Assembly (NCBI GenBank): GCA_002311335.1
Contig: DBZX01000025.1
Location: 492-7,927 of the forward strand
Direction: 5' to 3'
DNA: 7,436 nt
DNA from: a bacterium UBP10_UBA1149
Lineage (GTDB): Bacteria > Desulfobacterota > Binatia > UBA1149
In this document: positions 1 to 6,816 of the stretch, piece after piece
How the letters are laid out: each line of letters opens with the position of its first letter
Numbering within the stretch: the stretch's first letter is position 1
The notes under the pieces: generated by a model
What the model was told of the DNA's origin: nothing
The model's input: the letters and a program-made list of their open reading frames with translations, nothing else
Databases searched by the model: none
Made by a program: the position numbers and the translations under genes

Positions 1-2939
1 CCGGCGAAGCCTGCGACGCGGGCGCCGATAACAGCGACGAGCTTGCCGACGCCTGTCGCAATGATTGTACGCTGGCCAGTTGCGGCGACGGGGTAACAGA
101 CAGCAACGAAAGCTGCGACGATGGCAACGCCGACAACAGCGATGCCTGCCTGGCGAGCTGCGAAGCCGCCAGCTGTGGCGACGGCTTCACCCAGGCCGAC
201 GTGGAAAGCTGCGATGAGGGTGTGGCCAACAACGATGTCGTTCCCAACTCGTGCAGGACCGATTGCACGGTGTCGGTTTGCGGTGACGGCGTGGTCGATT
301 CAAACGAAGCCTGCGACGACGGCAACAGCTACGACGGCGACGCCTGCCTGCAGGACTGCAGCGTGGCGACCTGTGGCGATGGTTTCAGGTTGGAGGGCGT
401 CGAGCAGTGCGACAGCGGTGACGGACAGTACGGCCCCTTCCGCGTGGCCAACTCGGACACCGCGCCGAACACTTGTCGCAGTGATTGCACGCTGCCGTTT
501 TGCGGCGATGGCGTGACCGACAACGGCGAGAGCTGTGACGACGGCAACAGCGACAATACCGACTCCTGCACCGAGGCGTGCCGCGTTGCCTTCTGCGGCG
601 ATGGCCTGGTACAGGGCGGAATCGAGGCCTGCGACGCGGGTGCCGACAACAGCGATGACAAGTCCGACTCCTGCCGCGGTGACTGCACCCTGGCCAGCTG
701 TGGCGACGGCGTGGTAGACGGCGGCGAGTTTTGCGACGACGGCAACGCCTCCAACAACGACTACTGCTTGTCGAATTGTACGTTGCCAAGCTGCGGCGAT
801 GGTTTTCTGCAGATCGACGTAGAGCAGTGCGACAATGGTGAGTTGAACTCGAACTCGAATCCCGGCGGCTGTCGCAGCGACTGCCTGCTGGCCAACTGCG
901 GTGATGGAGTCGTCGACGAGGGCGAGGCCTGCGACGACGGCAACGCCGATGAAACCGATTCCTGCTTGTCGAATTGCCGCGAGGCCTCCTGCGGTGACGG
1001 GCACGTGCAGGTCGACGCTGAGCTTTGCGACGATGGCAACTCTTCTGATTCCGACGGCTGCCTCTCCTCCTGCAAGCCGGCCAGCTGCGGCGACGGCGTG
1101 TTGCGCCTGGGCGTTGAAGACTGCGACGCTGGAGTCGCCAACAGCGATGAAAGGCCCGACGCCTGCCGGAGCGACTGCACCCAGCCCTTGTGTGGCGACG
1201 GCGTCACCGATCTGGGCGAGACCTGCGATGATGGCAACGTCGACAACGGCGACTCCTGCCTCGACAGTTGCCGTGAAGCATCCTGCGGTGATGGATTTCT
1301 CCAGCAGGGCATAGAGTTCTGTGACGATGGTGCAGCCAACTCCGACACGCAGGCCGATTCCTGCCGGAGCGACTGCAGCCTGCCGACCTGTGGTGACGGA
1401 GTGGTCGACGCGGGCGAAACCTGCGATGACGGTAACCTTGGCAATTCGGATTCCTGCCTCGACGACTGTCGTTCGGCCAGCTGCGGCGACGGTTTCGTGC
1501 AGGTGGGGGTTGAAGCCTGCGACGCGGGCGTGGACAACAGCGATGAGAACGCCGACTCCTGCAGGATCGACTGCAGCCTTTCGTCCTGCGGCGACGGAGT
1601 GGTCGACGCGGGCGAGGCCTGCGACGATGGTAACGCGGGCAACAGCGACGCCTGCCTGGACAGCTGCCAGGTGGCTTCATGCGGCGATGGCTTCGTGCAG
1701 ATCGATGTAGAAGCCTGCGACGCGGGTGTTGACAACAACGATGCAAGCGCAGACTCCTGCAGGACCGACTGCAGCCTTTCGTCCTGCGGCGACGGCGTGG
1801 TCGACTCGGGCGAGAGCTGCGACGACGGCAACAGTGACAACAGCGACGTCTGCCTCGACACCTGCCAGCTGGCTTCATGCGGCGATGGTTTCGTACAGAT
1901 CAATGTAGAAGCCTGCGACGCGGGCGTTGACAACAGCGATGAGAATGCCGACTCCTGCAGGACCGACTGCAGCCTTTCATCCTGCGGCGACGGCGTGGTC
2001 GATGCGGGTGAGAGCTGCGACGATGGCAACGTAGACAACAGCGACGCCTGTCTCTCGAGCTGTGAAGCAGCGGCTTGCGGAGATGGTTTCGTACAGATTA
2101 ATGTAGAAGCCTGCGATGCTGGCGTCGATAACAGCGACGAGAGGATAGACTCCTGCAGGACCGACTGCAGCTCGTTCTCCTGCGGCGACGGCGTGGTCGA
2201 TTCCAACGAAGCCTGCGACGACGGTAACGCCGACAACAGCGACGCCTGCCTGGTCACTTGTGAGGTGGCGTTCTGCGGTGACGGATTCGTACAGGCCGAC
2301 GTGGAGGCCTGCGACGCGGGCGCAGATAACAACAACGACAGGGCCGACGCCTGTCGCACGAACTGCACTACGGCGATCTGCGGCGACGGCGTGGTCGACA
2401 CGGGCGAGGCCTGCGACGACGGTAACGCCGACAACAGCGATGCCTGCCTCGGTAGCTGCGAGGCGGCGTCCTGCGGTGACGGCTTTGCGTGGGTCGATTT
2501 CGAGCAGTGTGACGATGGCAACATAGACGAGAGCGACGCTTGCCTGTCTGATTGCAGCAGCGCCAACTGCGGTGACGGCCACGTGTGGCTCGGCGTCGAA
2601 GAATGCGACGCGGGCGATGCCTCAAGCGATGTCAGGCCGGACACCTGCCGCGGCGACTGCCGCCTGGCCTGGTGTGGCGATGGTGTCATGGACGCCGGCG
2701 AGCAGTGCGACGATGGCAGCATGAACAGCTCGACCCGGCCGAATTTCTGCCGTCCTAACTGCGTGCTGCCGCACTGTGGCGATGGCGTTTCGGACGAGGG
2801 TGAGAACTGTGACCGTGACGCCCAGGAGGCGATGTCCGAAAAGGTGCTTCCAGGCAAGCCGGTATCCGGCCTGTCGCTGCCCGCCCAGCCGACGCCCGCA
2901 AAGGCAGAGGCTTCCGCTGACGCGAACGGAGAGCTATAG
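1..2939 (+). CDS. Giant cysteine-rich DUF4215 / Myxococcus-type disulfide-repeat protein, 5' end outside window
   Basis: The frame is open from the window edge (first full codon at 3) to TAG at 2937-2939, giving 978 visible residues without the true N-terminus. The protein is a chain of 27 complete four-cysteine modules, each beginning CGDG, with a partial module at each end. Two forms mostly alternate: a 31-residue form (C-x10-C-x10-C-x3-C-x4, with CDDGN after the second Cys) and a 35-residue form (C-x11-C-x13-C-x3-C-x4, usually CDAG). This matches the DUF4215 / TIGR02232 Myxococcus cysteine-rich repeat family, found in exported proteins where the cysteines are expected to form disulfides; the molecular function is unknown. 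The modules are rich in Asp and Asn, so the protein is very acidic. The last module breaks off after CDRD and is followed by about 40 Pro/Ala/Glu-rich residues with no membrane anchor. The signal peptide must lie upstream. Family assignment is firm; role (adhesion, matrix, ion binding) is open. Confidence 0.93.
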   Translation, partial: GEACDAGADNSDELADACRNDCTLASCGDGVTDSNESCDDGNADNSDACLASCEAASCGDGFTQADVESCDEGVANNDVVPNSCRTDCTVSVCGDGVVDSNEACDDGNSYDGDACLQDCSVATCGDGFRLEGVEQCDSGDGQYGPFRVANSDTAPNTCRSDCTLPFCGDGVTDNGESCDDGNSDNTDSCTEACRVAFCGDGLVQGGIEACDAGADNSDDKSDSCRGDCTLASCGDGVVDGGEFCDDGNASNNDYCLSNCTLPSCGDGFLQIDVEQCDNGELNSNSNPGGCRSDCLLANCGDGVVDEGEACDDGNADETDSCLSNCREASCGDGHVQVDAELCDDGNSSDSDGCLSSCKPASCGDGVLRLGVEDCDAGVANSDERPDACRSDCTQPLCGDGVTDLGETCDDGNVDNGDSCLDSCREASCGDGFLQQGIEFCDDGAANSDTQADSCRSDCSLPTCGDGVVDAGETCDDGNLGNSDSCLDDCRSASCGDGFVQVGVEACDAGVDNSDENADSCRIDCSLSSCGDGVVDAGEACDDGNAGNSDACLDSCQVASCGDGFVQIDVEACDAGVDNNDASADSCRTDCSLSSCGDGVVDSGESCDDGNSDNSDVCLDTCQLASCGDGFVQINVEACDAGVDNSDENADSCRTDCSLSSCGDGVVDAGESCDDGNVDNSDACLSSCEAAACGDGFVQINVEACDAGVDNSDERIDSCRTDCSSFSCGDGVVDSNEACDDGNADNSDACLVTCEVAFCGDGFVQADVEACDAGADNNNDRADACRTNCTTAICGDGVVDTGEACDDGNADNSDACLGSCEAASCGDGFAWVDFEQCDDGNIDESDACLSDCSSANCGDGHVWLGVEECDAGDASSDVRPDTCRGDCRLAWCGDGVMDAGEQCDDGSMNSSTRPNFCRPNCVLPHCGDGVSDEGENCDRDAQEAMSEKVLPGKPVSGLSLPAQPTPAKAEASADANGEL
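81..2810 (+). repeat. Tandem array of 27 full (plus partial) CGDG four-cysteine modules
   Basis: Module starts fall on the Cys codon of each CGDG, from 81 to 2775. Most modules are 93 bp or 105 bp in alternation. Exceptions are module 4, enlarged to 43 residues by an insertion containing YGPF; modules 10 and 25, each 32 residues with a hybrid front and back; and module 27, at 34 residues. All 27 complete modules keep four cysteines. The repeat is protein-coding, not an intergenic array. Confidence 0.95.
1482..2180 (+). repeat. Near-identical 198-bp tandem super-repeat (31+35 residue module pairs)
   Basis: Within the array, modules 15-21 repeat as 198-bp pairs with high nucleotide identity. 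For example, the codons for DSC before R-x-DC start at 1554, 1752, 1950 and 2148, exactly 198 bp apart. The flanking stretch CTGCAGGACCGACTGCAG recurs almost unchanged, including at synonymous positions. Modules further away keep the protein pattern but differ at many third positions. This indicates recent duplication or gene conversion in units of one module pair. Confidence 0.9.
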
Positions 2940-2963
2940 AAGTCATTCGGAGACTTAGCCCGT

Positions 2964-3833
2964 ATGGCCACTAACTTAAGAGACGCTGCCACCGTATTGC
3001 CCCTGCGCGATATGGACGGTTCGCTGGAAGTTTTCATGGTTAAGCGTAACTCCGCGCTTGGCTTTATGGGCGGGGTTCACGTTTTTCCCGGTGGCGTTGT
3101 CGACGAAGATGATTCCCTGATCGGCTGGAAAGACGCGTTGAGCGGCTACGACGGCGAGCGTTCTTCGCAGAGCATGGAGAAACTCGACGCGGACCGTACG
3201 CTGGGCTACCACGTGGCCGCCGTTCGTGAGTTATTTGAAGAGGCCGGCGTTCTGCTGGCCTGCGACTCGTCGGGACGAGTGCTCGGCGGCGCGCGTGACG
3301 CCGAGCTCGTGGAGCGGCTCGGAAGTCGCAGGGCCGAGCTCGCGGGCGGGGCGGTGGCGTTCATGGAGCTGCTCGTTGGCGAAGGTCTTAAGATAGCGGC
3401 CGACGCGCTGCACTACTTTGCCCACTGGATTACCCCCGAGCCCTCACCCAAGCGCTACGACACCAGGTTTTTTCTCGCGGCTATGCCGGCGGGGCAGGAA
3501 GCCGACCACGACAGGGTCGAGTCGGTCGAAGGGGGCTGGTACGAGCCCAAACAGGCCCTGGACCTCTACTTGCGCAGGGAAATAAAACTCGCGCCGCCCA
3601 CGCTTTGCGCGCTCGACCGCGTGGCCCTTCACGAAACCGTTGCCGAGGCGCTCGAGGCGGCCGTCGCGCTGGACGTGGTGGAGGTCAAACCCAAGATATC
3701 GGTGGGTGAAGACGCCGTCGCGATACTCTATCCAGGCGACGACGACTACGATACGGGCGTCGCGGTTCATCACTCGAGTGGTCGCATACTGAACCGGCGC
3801 GTGCTGAGGGACGGCCTGTGGGTGAAGCCATGA
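2964..3833 (+). CDS. NUDIX hydrolase, NUDT19-like (interrupted Nudix box)
   Basis: This 289-residue cytoplasmic protein resembles the NUDT19/RP2p branch of NUDIX hydrolases, whose mammalian member is a CoA diphosphatase; the substrate here is inferred only. Visible landmarks are an AATVLPLRD start, a GFMGGVHVFPGG strand-loop (about residues 33-44), and the catalytic helix RELFEEAG (88-95), whose EExG glutamates E92/E93 would bind the divalent metal. FPGG and RELFEEAG are separated by some 30 more residues than in a standard Gx5Ex7REUxEExGU box, the insertion typical of this branch. Further family landmarks are HWITPEPSPKRYDTRFF (154-170) and a C-terminal PGD...GLWVKP segment. The ATG at 2964 has GGAGA at 2949-2953 and starts right before the conserved N-terminal strand. 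It lies 24 nt after the repeat-protein stop, and its TGA overlaps the kinase ATG, suggesting one transcript. No signal peptide is seen. Confidence 0.9.
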   Translation: MATNLRDAATVLPLRDMDGSLEVFMVKRNSALGFMGGVHVFPGGVVDEDDSLIGWKDALSGYDGERSSQSMEKLDADRTLGYHVAAVRELFEEAGVLLACDSSGRVLGGARDAELVERLGSRRAELAGGAVAFMELLVGEGLKIAADALHYFAHWITPEPSPKRYDTRFFLAAMPAGQEADHDRVESVEGGWYEPKQALDLYLRREIKLAPPTLCALDRVALHETVAEALEAAVALDVVEVKPKISVGEDAVAILYPGDDDYDTGVAVHHSSGRILNRRVLRDGLWVKP

Positions 3834-5431
3834 AGTACACGTTGCGCTGGCAGGCTTTCGACGAATTGTGCCGGGAGTTGGCGGCGGCCAACGAGGGATC
3901 CGCGTTCTGGATCGAGAATCCGACAGGCGAAGTGATGGCCGGCTCGCGACCCGAGCCCGACTCGGGGCGTTGCTGTCGTGAGCTTGAAGATGACGGACAG
4001 GTGGGTCGCTTGCTCGCCTGCGCCACGGGTAGCGATGCCACCAGCGGGGCGAGACTGCTGCAGGCGCTTGTCTCGCGCGAGATTAAACAGCAGTCCACGG
4101 TGCGCGACATGGCCGACGCCACGGCGCGGCTGTGGAGACAGACCAACGCGTTTTTGCGCATGGCCGAGACTACCCACCTCTCCTTTGACCCGGCGGTTGC
4201 GCTGGACAAGGTGCTCGACGTGATCGAGCACTCCACGTCGTTCAGGCGGGGCTGGGGCATGCTCAAGTTTCCCGGCAGCGAGGGTTGGCGCCTGCTCGGG
4301 GACTTTGACGGCAACCCGGCGGAGGGGAGCCACGCGCCCGGCATCGAGGTGCAGCCTCCAGCCACAGAGGCTTTCGACGAGGACGTCAAGCTGCTACAGC
4401 CAGGTTGCGAGGACAGCGAACTTTACGAGCAGCTTTCTTCTACGTTGGGGCGCAGCGGCCCGCTGGCGGTAGCATCGCTGGGTACCGGCCAGGGCTGTTA
4501 CGGCTACCTGTTGGTGCCCGCGGACGACCCGGATCTGCTGACCTCGGAGGACTTCAAGGTGCTCGCTGCGGCTGCGCAGATACTGGGCGTCGCTGTTGAG
4601 AACGCGCATATTCTCGGCCGCGAGCGCGAGGACATGCGCCTACAGGTCGAAAACGACATGTTGGCCCTGCAGGCCCGCGACATGGAAGAGATGACACACG
4701 TGGTAGCGCATGACCTCAGGTCGCCGATGCACTCGATATATGGATTCATGCACGTGGCCCTGGACGAGCTTTCCGATCTCTCTGCCCGCCTCAGCCAGGA
4801 CGGTTACAACAACGCTACCGGAATGGAGACCATGGTCGCCGACCCGATACGCGACGCAATACGCAGCGTCGAAAAACTCAACCGCATGGTCAAACGCCTG
4901 CTCGAGTTTTCGCGTTCGGCGAGAGCACCGTACAACTGCGAATACCTCGACATGAACGACCTGGTCGATGGCGTGGTCAGGTCATTCGGCTACGCGCTTG
5001 CGCAAGACGAAGTGACGGTCACGGTAGAGGCGCTTCCCCCGTTGGTGGCCGACCGCGTGCAGATGGAAGCCGTGCTCGGCAACCTCGTTGACAACGCGGC
5101 CAAGTACATCGGCGACGGGCCCGAACGCTCTGTCGTGGTGGGCTGCGTCGAAGGCGATCATGGCCGCGAGTACTTCGTGCGCGACACCGGCGTGGGTATG
5201 ACTCCCGAGCAGGCCGCCAAGGTGTTTCAACCTTTCCGACGTTTTCACGCAGACAGCGTCCCCGGCGAAGGCATAGGGCTGGCCCACGTCCGCAAGATCA
5301 TAGAGCGGCACGGGGGGAAGATTCGTTGCGAGACCACCGAGGGCGTGGGGACGACGTTTTATTTTTCGGTCGGCAGCGAGTCGGGTGCTGTAGCCGACGA
5401 AGTCCCGGAAGCCTTGCAGGCGGCCGAATAG
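3830..5431 (+). CDS. Soluble sensor histidine kinase (GAF-like input, HisKA, HATPase_c)
   Basis: This 533-residue protein has the full kinase core. The H-box is AHDLRSPM with phospho-acceptor His294; the N-box is LGNLVDNAAKY (Asn422); G1 is RDTGVGM (Asp452); the F-box is FQPFRRFH; and G2 is GEGIGLAHV from Gly479. It would autophosphorylate from ATP and pass the phosphate to a response regulator, none of which is in the window. There is no transmembrane segment, so it acts in the cytoplasm. Residues 1-100 form an unassigned input region, 115-260 look like a GAF fold (ending in AQILGVAVENAHI), and 262-290 form a linker helix. About 14 extra residues appear to separate the two HisKA helices. The ATG at 3830 overlaps the NUDIX TGA as ATGA, implying translational coupling. 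An alternative GTG at 3818 has GAGGGA at 3806-3811 and would add four residues. The 3' end overlaps a convergent gene. Confidence 0.92.
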   Translation: MKYTLRWQAFDELCRELAAANEGSAFWIENPTGEVMAGSRPEPDSGRCCRELEDDGQVGRLLACATGSDATSGARLLQALVSREIKQQSTVRDMADATARLWRQTNAFLRMAETTHLSFDPAVALDKVLDVIEHSTSFRRGWGMLKFPGSEGWRLLGDFDGNPAEGSHAPGIEVQPPATEAFDEDVKLLQPGCEDSELYEQLSSTLGRSGPLAVASLGTGQGCYGYLLVPADDPDLLTSEDFKVLAAAAQILGVAVENAHILGREREDMRLQVENDMLALQARDMEEMTHVVAHDLRSPMHSIYGFMHVALDELSDLSARLSQDGYNNATGMETMVADPIRDAIRSVEKLNRMVKRLLEFSRSARAPYNCEYLDMNDLVDGVVRSFGYALAQDEVTVTVEALPPLVADRVQMEAVLGNLVDNAAKYIGDGPERSVVVGCVEGDHGREYFVRDTGVGMTPEQAAKVFQPFRRFHADSVPGEGIGLAHVRKIIERHGGKIRCETTEGVGTTFYFSVGSESGAVADEVPEALQAAE

Positions 5432-5781
5432 TCGCGCTGCAGTCGGGCCAGGTTGTCCCTGGCCGCGGGGCCGGTGAGCATGGTCTCGCCGCTGGTCACC
5501 GGCCGGCAGACCACTGCGGCCAGCTCGGCATACTGATGGGCTGACGCGAGCATCTCGGCAGCGGCGCAGGGGTCGCCACCGCGGCTAGCCTTGGCAGTGC
5601 CACGCTCAAGCAGCGCACGCGAAACCCGCACCTTGTCCTTGCATTCCTGCCGCGCGTCTTCGATGCGCAGGCCGCGCAGGCTGCGAGCCTCGTCCATTGC
5701 CTCGCGAAAGCTGGAGACGCCGAAGGCCACCGCGAGTACGACCGAAACGGCCGCGAGCCTGAAGAATGTTTTCCTGGTCAT
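5359..5781 (-). CDS. Small exported or membrane-anchored protein with four cysteines, function unknown
   Basis: This 140-residue ORF reads from the ATG complement at 5779-5781 to a TAA at 5359-5361. I do not recognise a family. The N-terminus has basic residues (R3, K4, R8) followed by a hydrophobic stretch (about residues 9-22, AAVSVVLAVAFGV), fitting a signal peptide or single membrane anchor with the rest in the periplasm. The remainder looks helical and charged, with Cys at 47, 72, 92 and 122 that could form two disulfides; no haem-binding CxxCH is present. GGAGA (complement of 5788-5792) sits 6 nt before the start, good support for a real gene. The last 73 bp overlap the kinase gene on the opposite strand. 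The gene is divergent from chdC. It could be a spurious ORF in high-GC DNA, but the ribosome site together with the export signal makes that less likely. Confidence 0.65.
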   Translation of the reverse strand: MTRKTFFRLAAVSVVLAVAFGVSSFREAMDEARSLRGLRIEDARQECKDKVRVSRALLERGTAKASRGGDPCAAAEMLASAHQYAELAAVVCRPVTSGETMLTGPAARDNLARLQRDYSAACKASGTSSATAPDSLPTEK

Positions 5782-5787
5782 GCTGGG

Positions 5788-5792
5788 TCTCC
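5788..5792 (-). promoter_or_regulatory. Ribosome binding site of the small minus-strand gene
   Basis: The minus strand reads GGAGA here, 6 nt upstream of the ATG at 5781. It is the main support for this start and for the gene being real. Confidence 0.6.
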
Positions 5793-5798
5793 GACAGG

Positions 5799-5812
5799 GT
5801 GAAGTGTTTCAC
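5799..5812. promoter_or_regulatory. Perfect dyad GTGAA-N4-TTCAC, possible operator
   Basis: A 14-bp inverted repeat (GTGAAGTGTTTCAC) lies 18-31 nt upstream of the small minus-strand gene and about 90 nt upstream of chdC, in the divergent gap. It could be a repressor site or a short hairpin in the leader of the minus-strand gene. No known regulator is assigned, and such short dyads also arise by chance. Confidence 0.25.
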
Positions 5813-5903
5813 TGCCGTGGGGGCAAATAAAACGGTGGCTGCGCCCGGGCCCTGCCGACCTGCCGCTCTGGACTCGCCGGCCTGAACCCTGTCAAATACC
5901 TGC

Positions 5904-6719
5904 GTGGACGTTCCGCAGACACTGGAGGGTTGGTACACGCTGCACGACGTGTGGAACGTGGACTGGGCGGCCTGGGCCCTGCTCAGCGATGACGAGCGGC
6001 GCAGCGTTCTCGATGAAGCCCGCGCGTGGCTCGAATCTGCCTCGTCGGTGCGTCGCGGCGACACGGCCATGTACAGCGTGTTGTCGCAGAAGGGCGACCT
6101 CATGTTCGTGCACTACCGCGAATCGCCCGAGGCGCTCAACGCCGTCGAACTGGCCCTGCGGCAGACGGCGCTCTACGGTTTTCTGCAGCCCACTTACTCT
6201 TACGTGTCGCTCATCGAGGTCAGCCTCAACGAGGTAATGGGCATCGCCGCCAAGCGCCTGTCCGACCGTGGACTCAACCGCGGGGACGAGGGTTTCGACG
6301 AAGCCTGGACCGAGGCGGTGGAAGAACAACGCGAGAAGATGAAAGAACGCCTCTACCGCGACGTGCCGCCGCAGAAGTACATCAGCTTTTACCCCATGGA
6401 CAAGAAACGCGGTGAGACCGTGAACTGGTATACCCTGTCGGCCGCCGAACGCCGCGACATGATGCGCGGCCACGGCAGCGTGGGCCACAAGTACCACGAG
6501 GTGGTCACCCAGGTCATAGGCGGGTCGATCGGACTGGACGACTGGGAGTGGGGCGTGAGCCTGCACTCCGACGACATGCTGGTGTTCAAAAAGCTTGTCC
6601 ACGAAATGCGCTTTGACCCCGCCAGCGCCCTCTACGCCGAGTTCGGGCCGTTTTATCTCGGCATACGCAGCAGTGCCGGTAGCCTCGGCTTGCTTCTGAG
6701 CGGCCACGCTCCCTCCTGA
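5904..6719 (+). CDS. chdC: Coproheme decarboxylase (ChdC/HemQ), chlorite dismutase family
   Basis: ChdC performs the last step of the coproporphyrin-dependent haem pathway. It uses hydrogen peroxide to decarboxylate the propionates at positions 2 and 4 of Fe-coproporphyrin III (coproheme), giving haem b in the cytoplasm. The 271-residue protein opens with TLEGWYTLHD and carries the diagnostic C-terminal half: FYPMDKKR (162-169), NWYTLSAAERRDMM, HGSVGHKY (190-197), VTQVI (201-205), GLDDWEWGV (210-218) and EMRFDPASALYAEFGPF. By spacing against Listeria ChdC (Y147, H174, Q187), the catalytic tyrosine is Tyr163, the proximal haem ligand His190 and the distal glutamine Gln203. The usual Arg of HGxxGR is His195 here. 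The GTG start at 5904 fits the family's N-terminus, but I see no Shine-Dalgarno; an in-frame TGA at 5883-5885 leaves no room further upstream except CTG 5889. No other haem genes are in the window. Confidence 0.93.
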   Translation: MDVPQTLEGWYTLHDVWNVDWAAWALLSDDERRSVLDEARAWLESASSVRRGDTAMYSVLSQKGDLMFVHYRESPEALNAVELALRQTALYGFLQPTYSYVSLIEVSLNEVMGIAAKRLSDRGLNRGDEGFDEAWTEAVEEQREKMKERLYRDVPPQKYISFYPMDKKRGETVNWYTLSAAERRDMMRGHGSVGHKYHEVVTQVIGGSIGLDDWEWGVSLHSDDMLVFKKLVHEMRFDPASALYAEFGPFYLGIRSSAGSLGLLLSGHAPS

Positions 6720-6816
6720 AAACGCCGTAATTTGAAACAATTTGAGCGGAATGTTGCGGCAAAATAGGACATTCAGGCTGAACGGCAGGTTATATGGCCT
6801 GGGATCATTGCCCGGC

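Noticed and set aside
300..1004. A 234-codon valine/alanine-rich minus-strand frame that looks hydrophobic
   Set aside because: It is another frame of the same repeat DNA; the hydrophobic look comes from complemented GAC/GGC codons, and no membrane topology or start signal stands out.
1..2810. Regularly spaced repeats considered as a CRISPR or other non-coding array
   Set aside because: Period is 93/105 bp with codon-phase variation and conserved cysteines, and there are no unique spacers or cas genes. It is a coding repeat.
761..3037. A 758-codon open frame on the minus strand opposite the repeat gene, with its own PSPQ/LPSSQ repeats
   Set aside because: It mirrors the module period of the plus-strand gene and lacks a recognisable domain, export signal or ribosome site. 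Repetitive high-GC codons without stops on the complement explain it.
3818..3829. GTG 3818 as the kinase start
   Set aside because: It has a fair GAGGGA site, so it is not excluded, but ATG 3830 forms the classic ATGA overlap; the difference is four residues.
6729..6770. AT-rich patch with two AATTTGA copies as a sigma-70 promoter
   Set aside because: TTGAAA and TTGAGC have no convincing -10 at 16-18 nt spacing (best is TAGGAC), so it is not called.
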